From Streptomyces albipurpureus (GTDB lineage Bacteria; Actinomycetota; Actinomycetes; Streptomycetales; Streptomycetaceae): a DNA stretch of 64,000 nt. The stretch lies in the NCBI RefSeq assembly GCF_023701525.1, contig NZ_JAMQAW010000032.1, forward strand, positions 20,245-84,244, in the 5' to 3' direction. Numbering within the stretch: position 1 is the stretch's first letter; each line of letters begins with the position of its first letter. A model generated the notes under the pieces. It was given only the letters and a program-made list of their open reading frames with translations. It was not told where the DNA came from and did no database searches. This document shows positions 16,592-25,197 of the stretch, piece after piece. The position numbers and the translations under genes were made by a program.

Positions 16592-17049
16592 GCGAGCGAC
16601 CCGACCGCACTGGGTGAACGGGGCGGCGAAACGCCGAAAGCGTCCGCAGCCGTGACGGATCGAGGTCCGAGGCGGGGCCGTCAGAGGCGTGGCGCCAGGT
16701 CATTCCGGCGCCGTTGACGCCCTGCCCTGGACGGATCCCACCCTGGGCGAGGCGCCGATCTGGATGTGCCCGCAGTAGGCGCGACTCACCGTCCCGTCAG
16801 CCACTCAGCCCAACCGGTGGCTCATTGCTGCGCCTGCGCTCCCCGCGTATCCAGAGCCCCGCCCTTTGCGGGACATACGGACAGTAATCAACTATGACCA
16901 TGTCCTCTCATAGTCAGACAGTTCATGATCACGCCATGGCCGAAAGGGGCGACCAAATGTATGAGATTCGGCCAAGACCCATCTGTCTCGGCCGATGACT
17001 GGTCAATAACCTTGTGTGCGTCGTCCGTTACCGCTGAGAGTGAGCGATC
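16592..17049. other. 458-bp intergenic region before the first P450
   Basis: No supported gene. The last 170 bases are noticeably less GC-rich than their surroundings (around catacggacagtaatcaac at 16874), which fits a promoter region for the P450 at 17050, but I cannot assign clear -35 and -10 boxes. Confidence 0.4.
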
Positions 17050-18276
17050 ATGGCCACCGCACAGCAGGTCCCCGACATCCTGTCCCCGGAGTTCGCCGAA
17101 AACCCCTACCCCGCGTATCGCGTCATGCGGGACCACGCGCCCCTCATCTGGCATGAACCCACCCAGAGCTACCTCATCTCGCGCTATGCGGATGTGGAGC
17201 GGGCGTTCAAGGACAAGGAGTCCGCCTACACCACCAAGAACTACGAGTGGCAGATCGAACCCGTGCACGGTCGGACGATCATCCAGCTCAGCGGGCGTGA
17301 ACACGCCGTACGCAGGGCGCTGGTCGCTCCCGCCTTCCGAGGCCGTGATCTCCAGGAGAAGTTCCTCCCCGTCATCGAGCGCAACGCCCGGGAACTGATA
17401 GACGCGATTCGACATCGGGGCGAAGCCGATCTCGTCGACTCCTTCGCGACCCGCTTCCCCGTCAATGTCATCGCCGACATGCTGGGGCTCGACAAGGCGG
17501 ACCACGCCCGCTTCCACGGGTGGTACACCACCGTCATCGCCTTTCTCGGCAATCTGTCCGGTGATCCCGAGGTCACCGCGGCCGGTGAGCGCACTCGGGT
17601 GGAGTTCGCCGAGTACATGGTTCCGATCATTCAAGAGCGCCGGGGGAGCCTCGGAGACGATCTGCTCTCCACGCTCTGCGCGGCCGAGGTCGACGGCGTA
17701 CAGATGAGTGACGAGGACATCAAGGCGTTCTGCTCACTGCTGCTGGCCGCCGGCGGTGAGACCACGGACAAGGCGATCGCCAGCATCTTCGCCAATCTGC
17801 TGACCCACCCCGAGCAATTGGCCGCGGTCCGGGCGGACCGCTCACTGATAGACCGGGCGTTCGCGGAGACCCTGCGCTACACCCCGCCGGTTCATATGAT
17901 CATGCGGCAGACCTCGGCCGATGTCACCGTCTCCGGTGGCACCATCCCGGCCGGCGCCACGGTGACCTGCCTGATAGGCGCAGCCAACCGGGACAAGGAG
18001 CGCTACCGGGACCCGGATCGCTTTGACATCTTCCGCGACGACCTGACCACCACCAGCGCGTTCTCCGCCGCCGCGGACCATCTCGCCTTCGCACTGGGCC
18101 GGCACTTCTGTGTGGGTGCCCTGCTCGCCAAGGCAGAGGTGGAGACAGGGGTCAACCAACTCTTGGACGCGATGCCCGACATGCGACTCGCCGATGGCTT
18201 CGAGCCTCGGGAACAAGGGGTGTTCACCCGCGGGCCTGCCGCACTGCCGGTGCGGTTCACCCCCGTGGCGGGCTGA
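17050..18276 (+). CDS. Cytochrome P450 with complete motifs
   Basis: 408 residues, a soluble bacterial P450. The I-helix oxygen-activation motif is AGGETTD (234-240), the K-helix ExxR is ETLR (273-276), and the heme loop is FALGRHFCVG (348-357) with Cys354 as the heme ligand. All catalytic features are present, in contrast to the P450 of the neighbouring conservon. It needs ferredoxin and reductase partners from elsewhere, none being in the window. The substrate cannot be read. ATG 17050 is preceded by a weak GAGTGAG-like site. Its 3' end and the following hairpin are duplicated immediately downstream (18331-18393). Confidence 0.95.
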   Translation: MATAQQVPDILSPEFAENPYPAYRVMRDHAPLIWHEPTQSYLISRYADVERAFKDKESAYTTKNYEWQIEPVHGRTIIQLSGREHAVRRALVAPAFRGRDLQEKFLPVIERNARELIDAIRHRGEADLVDSFATRFPVNVIADMLGLDKADHARFHGWYTTVIAFLGNLSGDPEVTAAGERTRVEFAEYMVPIIQERRGSLGDDLLSTLCAAEVDGVQMSDEDIKAFCSLLLAAGGETTDKAIASIFANLLTHPEQLAAVRADRSLIDRAFAETLRYTPPVHMIMRQTSADVTVSGGTIPAGATVTCLIGAANRDKERYRDPDRFDIFRDDLTTTSAFSAAADHLAFALGRHFCVGALLAKAEVETGVNQLLDAMPDMRLADGFEPREQGVFTRGPAALPVRFTPVAG

Positions 18277-18393
18277 CCGTACATCGCTGGTCCGCCCCGT
18301 CCTGCGCCATGACGGGGGTGGGCCGGGCCGCGAGTGCCGGTGCGGTTCACCCTCGTGGCGGGCCAGCCGCATTCCGCTGGTCCGGCTCGCCCT
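18241..18393. repeat. Imperfect 90-bp tandem duplication of the P450 3' end
   Basis: The segment 18241-18303, which encodes the C-terminus LPVRFTPVAG plus stop and the first bases after it, recurs at 18331-18393 with about ten changes. Shared blocks include TGCCGGTGCGGTTCACC (18245 and 18335), CGTGGCGGGC and CGCTGGTCCG. The second copy is outside any gene and has lost the in-frame stop of the first. Confidence 0.75.
18295..18317. terminator. Stem-loop after first P450 (first of two)
   Basis: CCCCGTC (18295-18301) pairs with GACGGGG (18311-18317). It is the hairpin belonging to the first copy of the tandem duplication, just after the P450 stop codon. Confidence 0.5.
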
Positions 18394-18415
18394 GTCAAGA
18401 GGCGGGGCGAGCCGG
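18382..18415. terminator. Second, stronger stem-loop between convergent P450 genes
   Basis: CCGGCTCGCCC (18382-18392) pairs perfectly with GGGCGAGCCGG (18405-18415) around a 12-base loop. It sits between the rightward P450 and the leftward conservon P450 and can terminate transcription from both sides. Confidence 0.65.
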
Positions 18416-18456
18416 GCTGCTGAGTGTTCTCGGCAAGCGCAGCCGGTTGCTGAGGG

Positions 18457-19722
18457 TCAGCGAACAACCGGGGTGAAACGGACCGGGAGCGCGGTCAATC
18501 CGCGCATCCAGATCGAGGGGCGCCAGGTCAGCTCCTCGGGCTCCACGCCAAGCACCACATCCGGCAGTCGCTCCAGCAGCGTCTCGACTGCGGTACGGGC
18601 GATCACATCGGCGAGTAGCGGTGCCGGATAGGGGCATCGGTGCTCGCCGTTGCTGAAGGAGAGATGCGCCGAGTTCTCGGCCCCGATATGGCCCTCGGGC
18701 CAGATCTGCGGGTCGGTGTTGGCTGCGGCCAGTCCCAGCACCACACAGTCACCCGCCCGTATCTGTCGACCGCCGAGCTGGGTGTCGCGCACCGCCCATC
18801 GGCCGATGAAGTTCTGGGTGGGAGTGTCCAGCCAGAGCACCTCATTGAGCGCCTGACCGACACTGAGCCGACCGCCTGAGACATTCAGGGCGAAGCGGTC
18901 ATCGGTCAGCAGTAGTCGCAGAGTGTTGCAGATCCAGTTGGCGGTGGGCTGCTGGGCCGCCGCGATGATGGAGATCAGGTCCTGGACGATCTCCTCATCG
19001 CTCAACTGGGCCGAATGGACGAGCATCCGGGAGGTGACATCGGGACCCGGCGCGGACCGCTTGTCCTTGACCAGTTGCTGAATGCGCTCCTGAACCCGGA
19101 CGTAGGCGGCCACCGGATCGTCGCCCTCGTGGGCATCGAGGGTGATCCGCAGATCACGCACGAGTTCCTCGGTGTCGTCACCCCCGGCGGGCATTCCGCA
19201 CATCTGCACCGCGGCCCGCATCGGCAGGGCATGAGCATAGGAACCCATCAGCTCGGCCCGCCCGCTGCCGGCGAAGGCGTCGATCAACTGATGGGCGATG
19301 CGGCTGCTCCAGTGCGCGAGCTCAAACTGATCCACGCCCTCCAGCGCCTGGGTGATCACTCCGGCTCGGCGCTGGTGCTCGGCGCCTTCGGTGAAGAGTA
19401 CGGATGGCTGATAGCCGACGAAGGGCATCAGGGGCCAGTCGGCGGGAATCGACGGCCACTGGTTCCAGCGCCGTGAATCACGGGCGAACAGATCATCATG
19501 GCTGGTCACATAGCTGACCTCGGCGTAACCAAGAACCAGCCAGGCCGGAATGTCGCCATCCAGCAGGATCGGCGCGACCGGGCCGTACTCGCGCCGCATC
19601 GCTCGATAGAGCTCGGAGGGGCTCTGCTGGAACTCAAGACCCCCGAGCCGCATGGCTCCCCCGTGGGCCGGGCATCCAGCGGGCGGTCCGTTGCCGGTCG
19701 CGGGTTCCGTGAGGTCGGTCAT
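18457..19722 (-). CDS. Conservon-associated CYP157-like P450 without EXXR
   Basis: 421 residues, the last gene of the conservon. The heme loop is FSNGEHRCPYP (356-366) with Cys363 as ligand. The K-helix, where nearly all P450s have ExxR, reads EVLW (294-297), so the arginine is missing. The I-helix reads AAAQQPT (254-260) instead of AGxDT/AGxET, so the acidic residue is missing too. Loss of EXXR is a known trait of the CYP157 family, which is linked to Streptomyces conservons. The protein may still bind heme but might act as a sensor or have unusual chemistry. It overlaps the GTPase gene by four bases, so the two are translationally coupled. Confidence 0.92.
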   Translation of the reverse strand: MTDLTEPATGNGPPAGCPAHGGAMRLGGLEFQQSPSELYRAMRREYGPVAPILLDGDIPAWLVLGYAEVSYVTSHDDLFARDSRRWNQWPSIPADWPLMPFVGYQPSVLFTEGAEHQRRAGVITQALEGVDQFELAHWSSRIAHQLIDAFAGSGRAELMGSYAHALPMRAAVQMCGMPAGGDDTEELVRDLRITLDAHEGDDPVAAYVRVQERIQQLVKDKRSAPGPDVTSRMLVHSAQLSDEEIVQDLISIIAAAQQPTANWICNTLRLLLTDDRFALNVSGGRLSVGQALNEVLWLDTPTQNFIGRWAVRDTQLGGRQIRAGDCVVLGLAAANTDPQIWPEGHIGAENSAHLSFSNGEHRCPYPAPLLADVIARTAVETLLERLPDVVLGVEPEELTWRPSIWMRGLTALPVRFTPVVR

Positions 19723-20333
19723 GGTGTCATCTCCCGGCCCATGGCCAGTTCATGAAGGTGATTGACGAGGCTGATCAGGACGTGCTTGCCGGAACTACGG
19801 ACCCGAGCGTCACACTCGACCAGCGGCACATGGGCGGGCAGGGACAGCGCCTGACGTATCTCGTCGAGCGAGAAGCTGGCAGGGTCGCTGTCGAAACGAT
19901 TGACCGCCACGACAAAGGGCGTGTTGTGGTGTTCAAGCCGGTCGATGGCGTACCAGGAATCGCTCATCCGACGGGTGTCGACCAGGACGACCGCGCCGAG
20001 TGTGCCGGCGAAGAGGCGGTCCCACAGGAACCAGAACCGCTCCTGGCCCGGGGCGCCGAACAGATACAGGACCATGCGGTCGTTGAGACTGATCCGGCCG
20101 AAGTCAAAGGCGACCGTGGTGGTGGTCTTGGTGGTGAGACCGGCCGGGTCGTCGACTCCGACGCCCGCCTGGGTCATCACCTCCTCGGTGTTCAGCGGCC
20201 GGATCTCGCTGACGGACTTCACCAGCGTGGTCTTGCCCACCCCGAAGCCGCCGACGATCACGATCTTCAGTCCGGTCTCGGCGGAGTCGACCAGCGGAGT
20301 TCGGCCGGGTAGTTCAGAGGTTGCGGAGTCCAT
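19719..20333 (-). CDS. Conservon small GTPase (CvnD type)
   Basis: 204 residues. Walker A is GGFGVGKTTLVKS (about residues 28-40). The switch region contains TTTTVAFDFGRI, then YLFGAPGQERFWFLWD, where Rho- and Ras-like proteins have DxxGQE and this family has FGAPGQ. The base-recognition motif is VAVNRFD (NKxD-like). CvnD proteins form a membrane-associated complex with the sensor, roadblock and DUF742 proteins, resembling a eukaryotic G-protein relay. The start overlaps the DUF742 gene by 20 bp and the stop overlaps the P450 start by ATGA. Confidence 0.95.
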   Translation of the reverse strand: MDSATSELPGRTPLVDSAETGLKIVIVGGFGVGKTTLVKSVSEIRPLNTEEVMTQAGVGVDDPAGLTTKTTTTVAFDFGRISLNDRMVLYLFGAPGQERFWFLWDRLFAGTLGAVVLVDTRRMSDSWYAIDRLEHHNTPFVVAVNRFDSDPASFSLDEIRQALSLPAHVPLVECDARVRSSGKHVLISLVNHLHELAMGREMTP

Positions 20334-20673
20334 GGAGCACCTCCTCCAGGAGTGCCGAGTCGGGCAGGTCGATGAGGGAGCGCGCCCGTCCAGGGTGGCG
20401 TGCGGTGATTCGCCCCGTCGCCAGGAGATCCCCCAGCAGAATCCGTACCACCGTGATCGGCAGTTTCAGTTCTGCGGACACCTCGACGACCGCGGTGGGG
20501 TGCCGGCACAGTTCCAGAATCCGTATGTGCTCCGACTGCATCCCCGGTGACGGTCCGCACTCGCTGACGATCAGTGTCACGAGGTCGAACATGTCGTCGT
20601 CGGTGCGGCTGCGGCCACCAGTGACGGTGTAGAGCCGGTCTGGGTCACCCATGTCGACGGGGCGGCGTGTCAT
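20314..20673 (-). CDS. DUF742 protein of the conservon (CvnC type)
   Basis: 119 residues. The N-terminal block DPDRLYTVTGGRSR and the winged-helix-like core EHIRILELCRHPTAVVEVSAELKLP followed by VRILLGDLLATGRI match DUF742, always found between the roadblock and GTPase genes of conservons. The HTH-like core suggests protein or DNA contacts; in the published conservon model it is part of the membrane-bound complex. It overlaps the roadblock stop by ATGA and the GTPase start by 20 bp. Confidence 0.95.
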   Translation of the reverse strand: MTRRPVDMGDPDRLYTVTGGRSRTDDDMFDLVTLIVSECGPSPGMQSEHIRILELCRHPTAVVEVSAELKLPITVVRILLGDLLATGRITARHPGRARSLIDLPDSALLEEVLHGLRNL

Positions 20674-21128
20674 GAGCGGGGACTCTCCGCTACCGGAGTA
20701 CGCGGTTCAGCCCGTAGGTGCTCGCCGATCTGCTCGACCAACTCGCTCATCTGGTGCCCTACGGCTCCCGGGTCGGCGCCATCGGCGGCCACAACCGCCA
20801 GATGCGCTCCGTCACCGGCCTCCACGATGAAGAGCAACCCGCCGTGGAACTCCGTCATCGAGTGCCGTACGCCACCGCTGCCGTCACCGAACTCGGCCGA
20901 CGCTCCCTGTGCCAACGCCTGAATGCCCGAGCAGATGGCCGAGAGCTGATCGGCCTGGTCGAGCGTCAGATGCGGGGTCCAGCAGAGCTTCAGCCCATCG
21001 CGTGAGAGCACGAGGGCATGGCGAGTGCCCGGGGTGCGTTCGAGAAGTCCTTCCAATAGCCAAGTCAGGCTGTTGTCAGTGGTTTGCATGATCTGGATGG
21101 GGCCGGTGTCGCCGGACGATCCGGTCAC
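20670..21128 (-). CDS. Roadblock/LC7-domain protein of the conservon (CvnB type)
   Basis: 152 residues. The roadblock domain runs from about residue 20 to 125: LTWLLEGLLERTPGTRHALVLSRDG, then ADQLSAICSGIQALAQGASAEFG and MEF-type strand TEFHGGLLFIVEAGDGAHLAVVA. Such proteins modulate small GTPases and are the likely regulator of the GTPase two genes downstream. GTG 21128 has AGGAGG about ten bases upstream; ATG 21089 would give a 139-residue protein closer to the family average and remains possible. Codon use and overlaps indicate one operon with its neighbours. Confidence 0.93.
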   Translation of the reverse strand: MTGSSGDTGPIQIMQTTDNSLTWLLEGLLERTPGTRHALVLSRDGLKLCWTPHLTLDQADQLSAICSGIQALAQGASAEFGDGSGGVRHSMTEFHGGLLFIVEAGDGAHLAVVAADGADPGAVGHQMSELVEQIGEHLRAEPRTPVAESPRS

Positions 21129-21250
21129 CTGCCCGTGCCTCCTGTCTGGCGAACTCAATGGTGCAATTGGCATATATGCCATATCTGGTGAGGTAAGTGT
21201 CGCGCGTCGCACATGGTGTTGACGGTTCCCGCCGAGCCGGTCACCGGGGG

Positions 21251-22954
21251 CTACTGATCCGGTGATTTGGGGGACTGCTCGTCCCATGCCTTGCGTGCGC
21301 GGTGGAACGCGCCGAACTGCGTACCGGCATCTCGTCGTGGAGCGGTCGGAGGCTGGGGCGCCGGGGGCGTTGCGGAGTGGTCCCCGCGGCCTCTGTCCGC
21401 GGCGGCCATGGTGCGGCCCGGCGGCCGTACCGGAAGGCCGTTCGGAGTAGCCACCCTGGGTCCGTTCTGTGCGGGGAGCGAGGTTCCAGGAGCGGTTGAG
21501 TAACCGGATGCGGGAGTGGAGGGCGCGGCGGGCAGCGCCTCCGGCAGACGTCGATCCGGGGCGCGCTCAGCGGGACGGAGCGGAAGCTGTGCCTCGATGC
21601 CGACTCCGCGCGACTGGTGCAGCAGCTGCGGTGGAAAGAGGACCACGACCCCGGTACCGCCACGCGAAGAGGGGCGGAAACTTACATTCATGCCGTACTT
21701 GACGGCCAGTAGACCCACGACGACCAGCCCGAGGCGGGTGCTCTGGAGGGTGGCCAGATCAGTGGCCCGGCCCGATACGGCCTCCTCGGCCCGCCGCATG
21801 GCCGCGTCGGCCATCTTCAACCCGCTGTCCTCGATGGTGACAACGATTCCGGCGCTGCGTTCCTCGACGTAGACATGGACTTCGTCGATCGGCGGCGAGA
21901 AGTTCGCGGCATTGTCCATCAACTCGGCCAGCAGGTGCATCACGCCCTCGGCCGCATAGCCGGCCACCGCCGCGGTGCTGGAGGAGTGCAGCCTCACCCG
22001 CTGGTAGGCGGCGATCCGGCCGACCGCGCCGCGCAGGATGCTCTCCATGCCGATCGGCTTGTTCCAGGCCCGGCTCGCTCGGCCGCCCATCAGCAGGGCC
22101 AGCCGGTCCGTCAGAAGGCCTAGCTGCGAGGTGTTGTGGTCGAGCTTGAGGAGATCCCCGAACACCGCTTCGCCGTGACGATCCTGCATGTCCCGGAGAT
22201 CGGCGAGCATGCTGACGGCCTTTGCCTGCACCCGGCTCAGCACCTTGGCGCTGGCGCCCTGGGCGGCCGCCGCGCGACGCTCGCTGAAGGCGAACTCCCG
22301 CACGATGGAGTCCAGGATCACCCGCAGCCGGGGATCGGCGGGTTGCTCCAACTCGGCGAGGGCCGTATCGCCCGAGGCGCCGTTGCGCAGCCGGTCGATG
22401 GCGGCGGGCAGGGTCACGGTGGTGAGCCGGTCCAGATCGTCGGCCGCCTGGGCCAACTGCCGCACGGCGTTGATGCTGTCTGCCCCCGAGATACGGGCCC
22501 GCTCCTCGCTCGCGGCGAGTTCGGTGGCGAAGGTCTGCACCACCCGCCGTAGCTGCGGGTCCCCGGGTGGCGGGGTGTTGCTGAGTACGCTCTCGGCCGA
22601 CTCCCCGTCCCGCAGCCGCTTGACGACGGACGGCAGGGTCACGTTCACCAAGTGCGCGCAGTCCGCGCCGGCCTGGGCCGAGTACGTCTGGAGCGAGCGC
22701 AGTTCATCACCTGCGACGGTGGTCCTGCTGCGCAGTCGCCGTGCGTTCAGGGTGGTGGCGACGGTGACCGCGGCCACCCAGACCCAGCCGACCGTGACGG
22801 CGGCCGCCACCCAGTTGCGGGCCGCGGCGGGAGCCGCGGCGATCGCGGCGCCACCAACCGCGCCGGCCACCACGAGCGACCCCAAGGGGATGAAGAGGGG
22901 CAACGGTCGTGGTGTTCGTATCCTGCGCGGTTTCGGCGCGACTGGCACTGACAT
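21251..22954 (-). CDS. Conservon sensor histidine-kinase-like protein (CvnA type)
   Basis: 567 residues. Two adjacent transmembrane helices near the N-terminus (about 17-40 and 48-68) anchor it. A coiled-coil-like middle part contains SEERARISGADSINAV and FSERRAAAAQGASAKVLS, then the dimer region LDHNTSQLGLLTDRL with His273. The ATPase has an N-box ELMDNAANFSPP (344-355), G-box EDSGLKM and GTGVVVLFP near 433-441. No response regulator is nearby, as is normal for conservons, whose output goes to the roadblock and GTPase genes. The C-terminus is a Pro/Arg-rich tail. ATG 22954 follows GAGGG; an 18-codon extension to 23008 is less likely. Confidence 0.94.
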   Translation of the reverse strand: MSVPVAPKPRRIRTPRPLPLFIPLGSLVVAGAVGGAAIAAAPAAARNWVAAAVTVGWVWVAAVTVATTLNARRLRSRTTVAGDELRSLQTYSAQAGADCAHLVNVTLPSVVKRLRDGESAESVLSNTPPPGDPQLRRVVQTFATELAASEERARISGADSINAVRQLAQAADDLDRLTTVTLPAAIDRLRNGASGDTALAELEQPADPRLRVILDSIVREFAFSERRAAAAQGASAKVLSRVQAKAVSMLADLRDMQDRHGEAVFGDLLKLDHNTSQLGLLTDRLALLMGGRASRAWNKPIGMESILRGAVGRIAAYQRVRLHSSSTAAVAGYAAEGVMHLLAELMDNAANFSPPIDEVHVYVEERSAGIVVTIEDSGLKMADAAMRRAEEAVSGRATDLATLQSTRLGLVVVGLLAVKYGMNVSFRPSSRGGTGVVVLFPPQLLHQSRGVGIEAQLPLRPAERAPDRRLPEALPAAPSTPASGYSTAPGTSLPAQNGPRVATPNGLPVRPPGRTMAAADRGRGDHSATPPAPQPPTAPRRDAGTQFGAFHRARKAWDEQSPKSPDQ

Positions 22955-23461
22955 TCGGTCCCTCGCTGCTTGAGTCCGGGGAATCCGGGGGACCCCCCGG
23001 GAGAACAAGGTGAGATCAGACGGGCCGGCCGGTGTGGTGCGGACGGCCGTACTGGACGGGCACCGGAGACTGACGGTGATCTTCCGTACGTATGCGACCT
23101 CATGCTAGTCACGCGCCGCAGCGGGGAAGTCCGCACAGGGCCGACAGCCCGCAGATTGGAGGACTTAGTCCCGAACTCACTACTCCACGCCAAGGAACGT
23201 GATAGGCGGCAAATCCGCCATAACCGCCGTCCCCTCAGCCAACCCTTCAGTGCCCTGGCGTGATCCTTGCGGCCTGTGTGGCGAATGGGTTTTGTGTGGT
23301 TGTGCGATTGTGCATTGGAGCGATTGTTTTCAGCCAACCCGGCCTATGGGTCGGGTGTGCGATCCCTAGCACCCCCGGACGAAGTGGACGCACCGTCATG
23401 GGGCGAACATCACAGCCGGGCGCCCTGATCGGCGCCCTCCCTTCTCGACTACCGTGGGCAG
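22955..23461. other. 507-bp divergent intergenic region
   Basis: No supported gene. It must hold the conservon promoter (leftward) and that of the acetyltransferase (rightward). The stretch 23270-23340 is T- and G-rich on the plus strand, with repeated TTGTG and GATTG words unlike the surrounding DNA, but I see no confident promoter boxes. Confidence 0.4.
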
Positions 23462-24214
23462 GTGTCGGGAAACAGAAACACGTTCTTCTCCAGTTCGCCT
23501 TCTGGCTGGTGGCGGCGGGCGCTCACCCGCGCTGCGCAGGGCGGGTGGAACTGGATGAAGGAAGTGGGAGCGGTAACCGCCGATCATCCGGGGCGGTTGG
23601 ACTTCCGCAGGCTGGGGCAGGGCACCCGGCTGGCCTTCCCGCAGGGCACCGTCTTCGGTGAGTCGTGGATCGAACTCGGTGACCACTGCATCATCGGCGA
23701 ACAGGTCACGCTCACGGCGGGAATGATGCCTGGACTCGACCTCGGGCCGGAGCCCATTCTGACGCTGGGTAACGGAGTCGTGCTCGGCCGCGGCAGCCAT
23801 GTCATCGCCGACACGCGGGTCGTCATCGGTTCGGACACCTACTGCGGCCCCTACGTCTACATCACCTCGACCAATCACAGCTATGACGATCCGCATCAGC
23901 CGGTCGGCAAGCAGTGGCCGCGTACGGAACCGGTGGAGATCGGTCCCGGCTGCTGGCTGGGCACCGGGGCCGTGGTGCTTCCCGGCGCCAGGCTCGGACG
24001 CAATGTCGTGGTGGCCGCGGGGTCTGTCGTGCGTGGAGAGGTGCCCGACCACTCGGTGGTCGCCGGCGCTCCGGCCCGGGTGGTGCGGAGTTGGGACGCG
24101 GAGCACGGTTGGCAGCCACCCCTGCGGACGCCCGCGCCCGTACCCATCCCGGAAGGCGTCACACCGGAGGAACTGCTCGCGCTCGCCGAGTGGGAGAAGT
24201 CCCAGGAGGGTTGA
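23462..24214 (+). CDS. Hexapeptide-repeat O-acetyltransferase
   Basis: 250 residues. A left-handed beta-helix made of hexapeptide repeats (CIIGEQ, VVLGRG, VVIGSD, VVLPGA, VVVAAG) ends with SVVAGAPARVV, the classic NodL/LacA/WbbJ-type acyltransferase end. The catalytic-type His lies in ITSTNHSYDD (about residue 139), matching the N-H-x-Y pattern of maltose or galactoside acetyltransferases. The C-terminal extension to residue 250 (TPEELLALAEWEKSQEG) is probably helical. The acceptor is unknown, perhaps a sugar or glycolipid. GTG 23462 is the start; the open frame has no other good one. Confidence 0.88.
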   Translation: MSGNRNTFFSSSPSGWWRRALTRAAQGGWNWMKEVGAVTADHPGRLDFRRLGQGTRLAFPQGTVFGESWIELGDHCIIGEQVTLTAGMMPGLDLGPEPILTLGNGVVLGRGSHVIADTRVVIGSDTYCGPYVYITSTNHSYDDPHQPVGKQWPRTEPVEIGPGCWLGTGAVVLPGARLGRNVVVAAGSVVRGEVPDHSVVAGAPARVVRSWDAEHGWQPPLRTPAPVPIPEGVTPEELLALAEWEKSQEG

Positions 24215-24239
24215 GCGCCGACCCGGTGCGGACGGCGGG

Positions 24240-25106
24240 TCAGCCGGCGGCGAGCAGGATCGTGCCCACCAGCGCCAGCCCTGCGCCGGTTGCCTGGATC
24301 ACCTTCAACCGCTCCTTCAAAAGGACGAGCGCGGCCAGCACGGTGACCACGGGATAGAGGTTGGCCAGCACCGCGGCTACGGTGACCGGGCCGTTCTGGG
24401 CGGCGATGGAGTAGGTGCCATTGGCTGCCACGTCCGCGAGGCCGACAAAGGCCAGTGCGGGCAGCGAGGCGAGGATGATCCGCGGTCCACCGCCTTCGGG
24501 CAGTGTCCGCCCGCCGCGTCGGGCTGATGCCCACAAGGCCGCGCCGCCGACCGCCACATTGGTGACGCGCTGCACGAACAGGGCGAGGAAGAGCCCGTTG
24601 ACCGAGGCCGATGCCTCCGCGATCAGTGCCATCACCGCACCGAAACCGATGGCCGCCGTCAAGGTGAGCAGGAGGGCCTGCCGTTGGACGGGCGCGCCGC
24701 GAAGTTCGGGCCCACCCGCGAGGACAACCCCCACCACGGCCACCGCGATCCCGGCGAACTGGAGCAGCCCCGGTCGTTCTCCGACGATCAGCCCCACGCC
24801 GACCGGGACGGCGACACCCAGGGAGCCCAGCGGCGAGACCACGCCCATGGGCCCGAGGGCGAGGGCTTGATAGAAGCAGAGCATCGCCACGGTGCCCACG
24901 ACCCCGGCTCCCACCGCGTACCAGAGTCTTGGCCCGGCTTCGTCCCAGGCGCCCGTGGTCACGACGACCATGGCGAGTACGGCTGCTGCGATGGTCTGGG
25001 AGACGACCACGACGGTGAGTGCCGGGATGCGTCGGGTGAGCAGCCCGCCGCCGAAATCGGCCAGGCCCCACAGCAGGCTGGTGGCCAGGGCGAACAGTGC
25101 TGTCAT
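24240..25106 (-). CDS. EamA/DMT-family transporter
   Basis: 288 residues with ten hydrophobic helices in two EamA halves, the second ending VVTVLAALVLLKERLKVIQATGAGLALVG, a typical EamA motif. Such exporters or importers move amino acids, nucleosides or drugs. It is divergent from the XRE-cupin regulator at 25198, with an inverted repeat in the 91-bp gap, so its expression is probably set by that regulator. It is convergent with the acetyltransferase (25 bp apart). The start ATG at 25106 is natural. Substrate unknown. Confidence 0.92.
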   Translation of the reverse strand: MTALFALATSLLWGLADFGGGLLTRRIPALTVVVVSQTIAAAVLAMVVVTTGAWDEAGPRLWYAVGAGVVGTVAMLCFYQALALGPMGVVSPLGSLGVAVPVGVGLIVGERPGLLQFAGIAVAVVGVVLAGGPELRGAPVQRQALLLTLTAAIGFGAVMALIAEASASVNGLFLALFVQRVTNVAVGGAALWASARRGGRTLPEGGGPRIILASLPALAFVGLADVAANGTYSIAAQNGPVTVAAVLANLYPVVTVLAALVLLKERLKVIQATGAGLALVGTILLAAG

Positions 25107-25114
25107 CGCGCCTC

Positions 25115-25158
25115 GCAGTACAGTGTGGTGAACGATTCAGTGCAGCACACCGTAGTGC
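25115..25158. promoter_or_regulatory. Inverted repeat between DMT transporter and XRE regulator
   Basis: GCAGTACAGTGTG (25115-25127) and CACACCGTAGTGC (25146-25158) match as inverted arms at 11 of 13 positions. A smaller imperfect palindrome, TGCAGCACACCGTAGTGCA, fills 25141-25159. The location between the divergent starts makes it a good candidate operator for the XRE-cupin protein. Confidence 0.5.
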
Positions 25159-25197
25159 AAAATATTCGACTCTGTCATTGAAGATAGTGGACTTATT

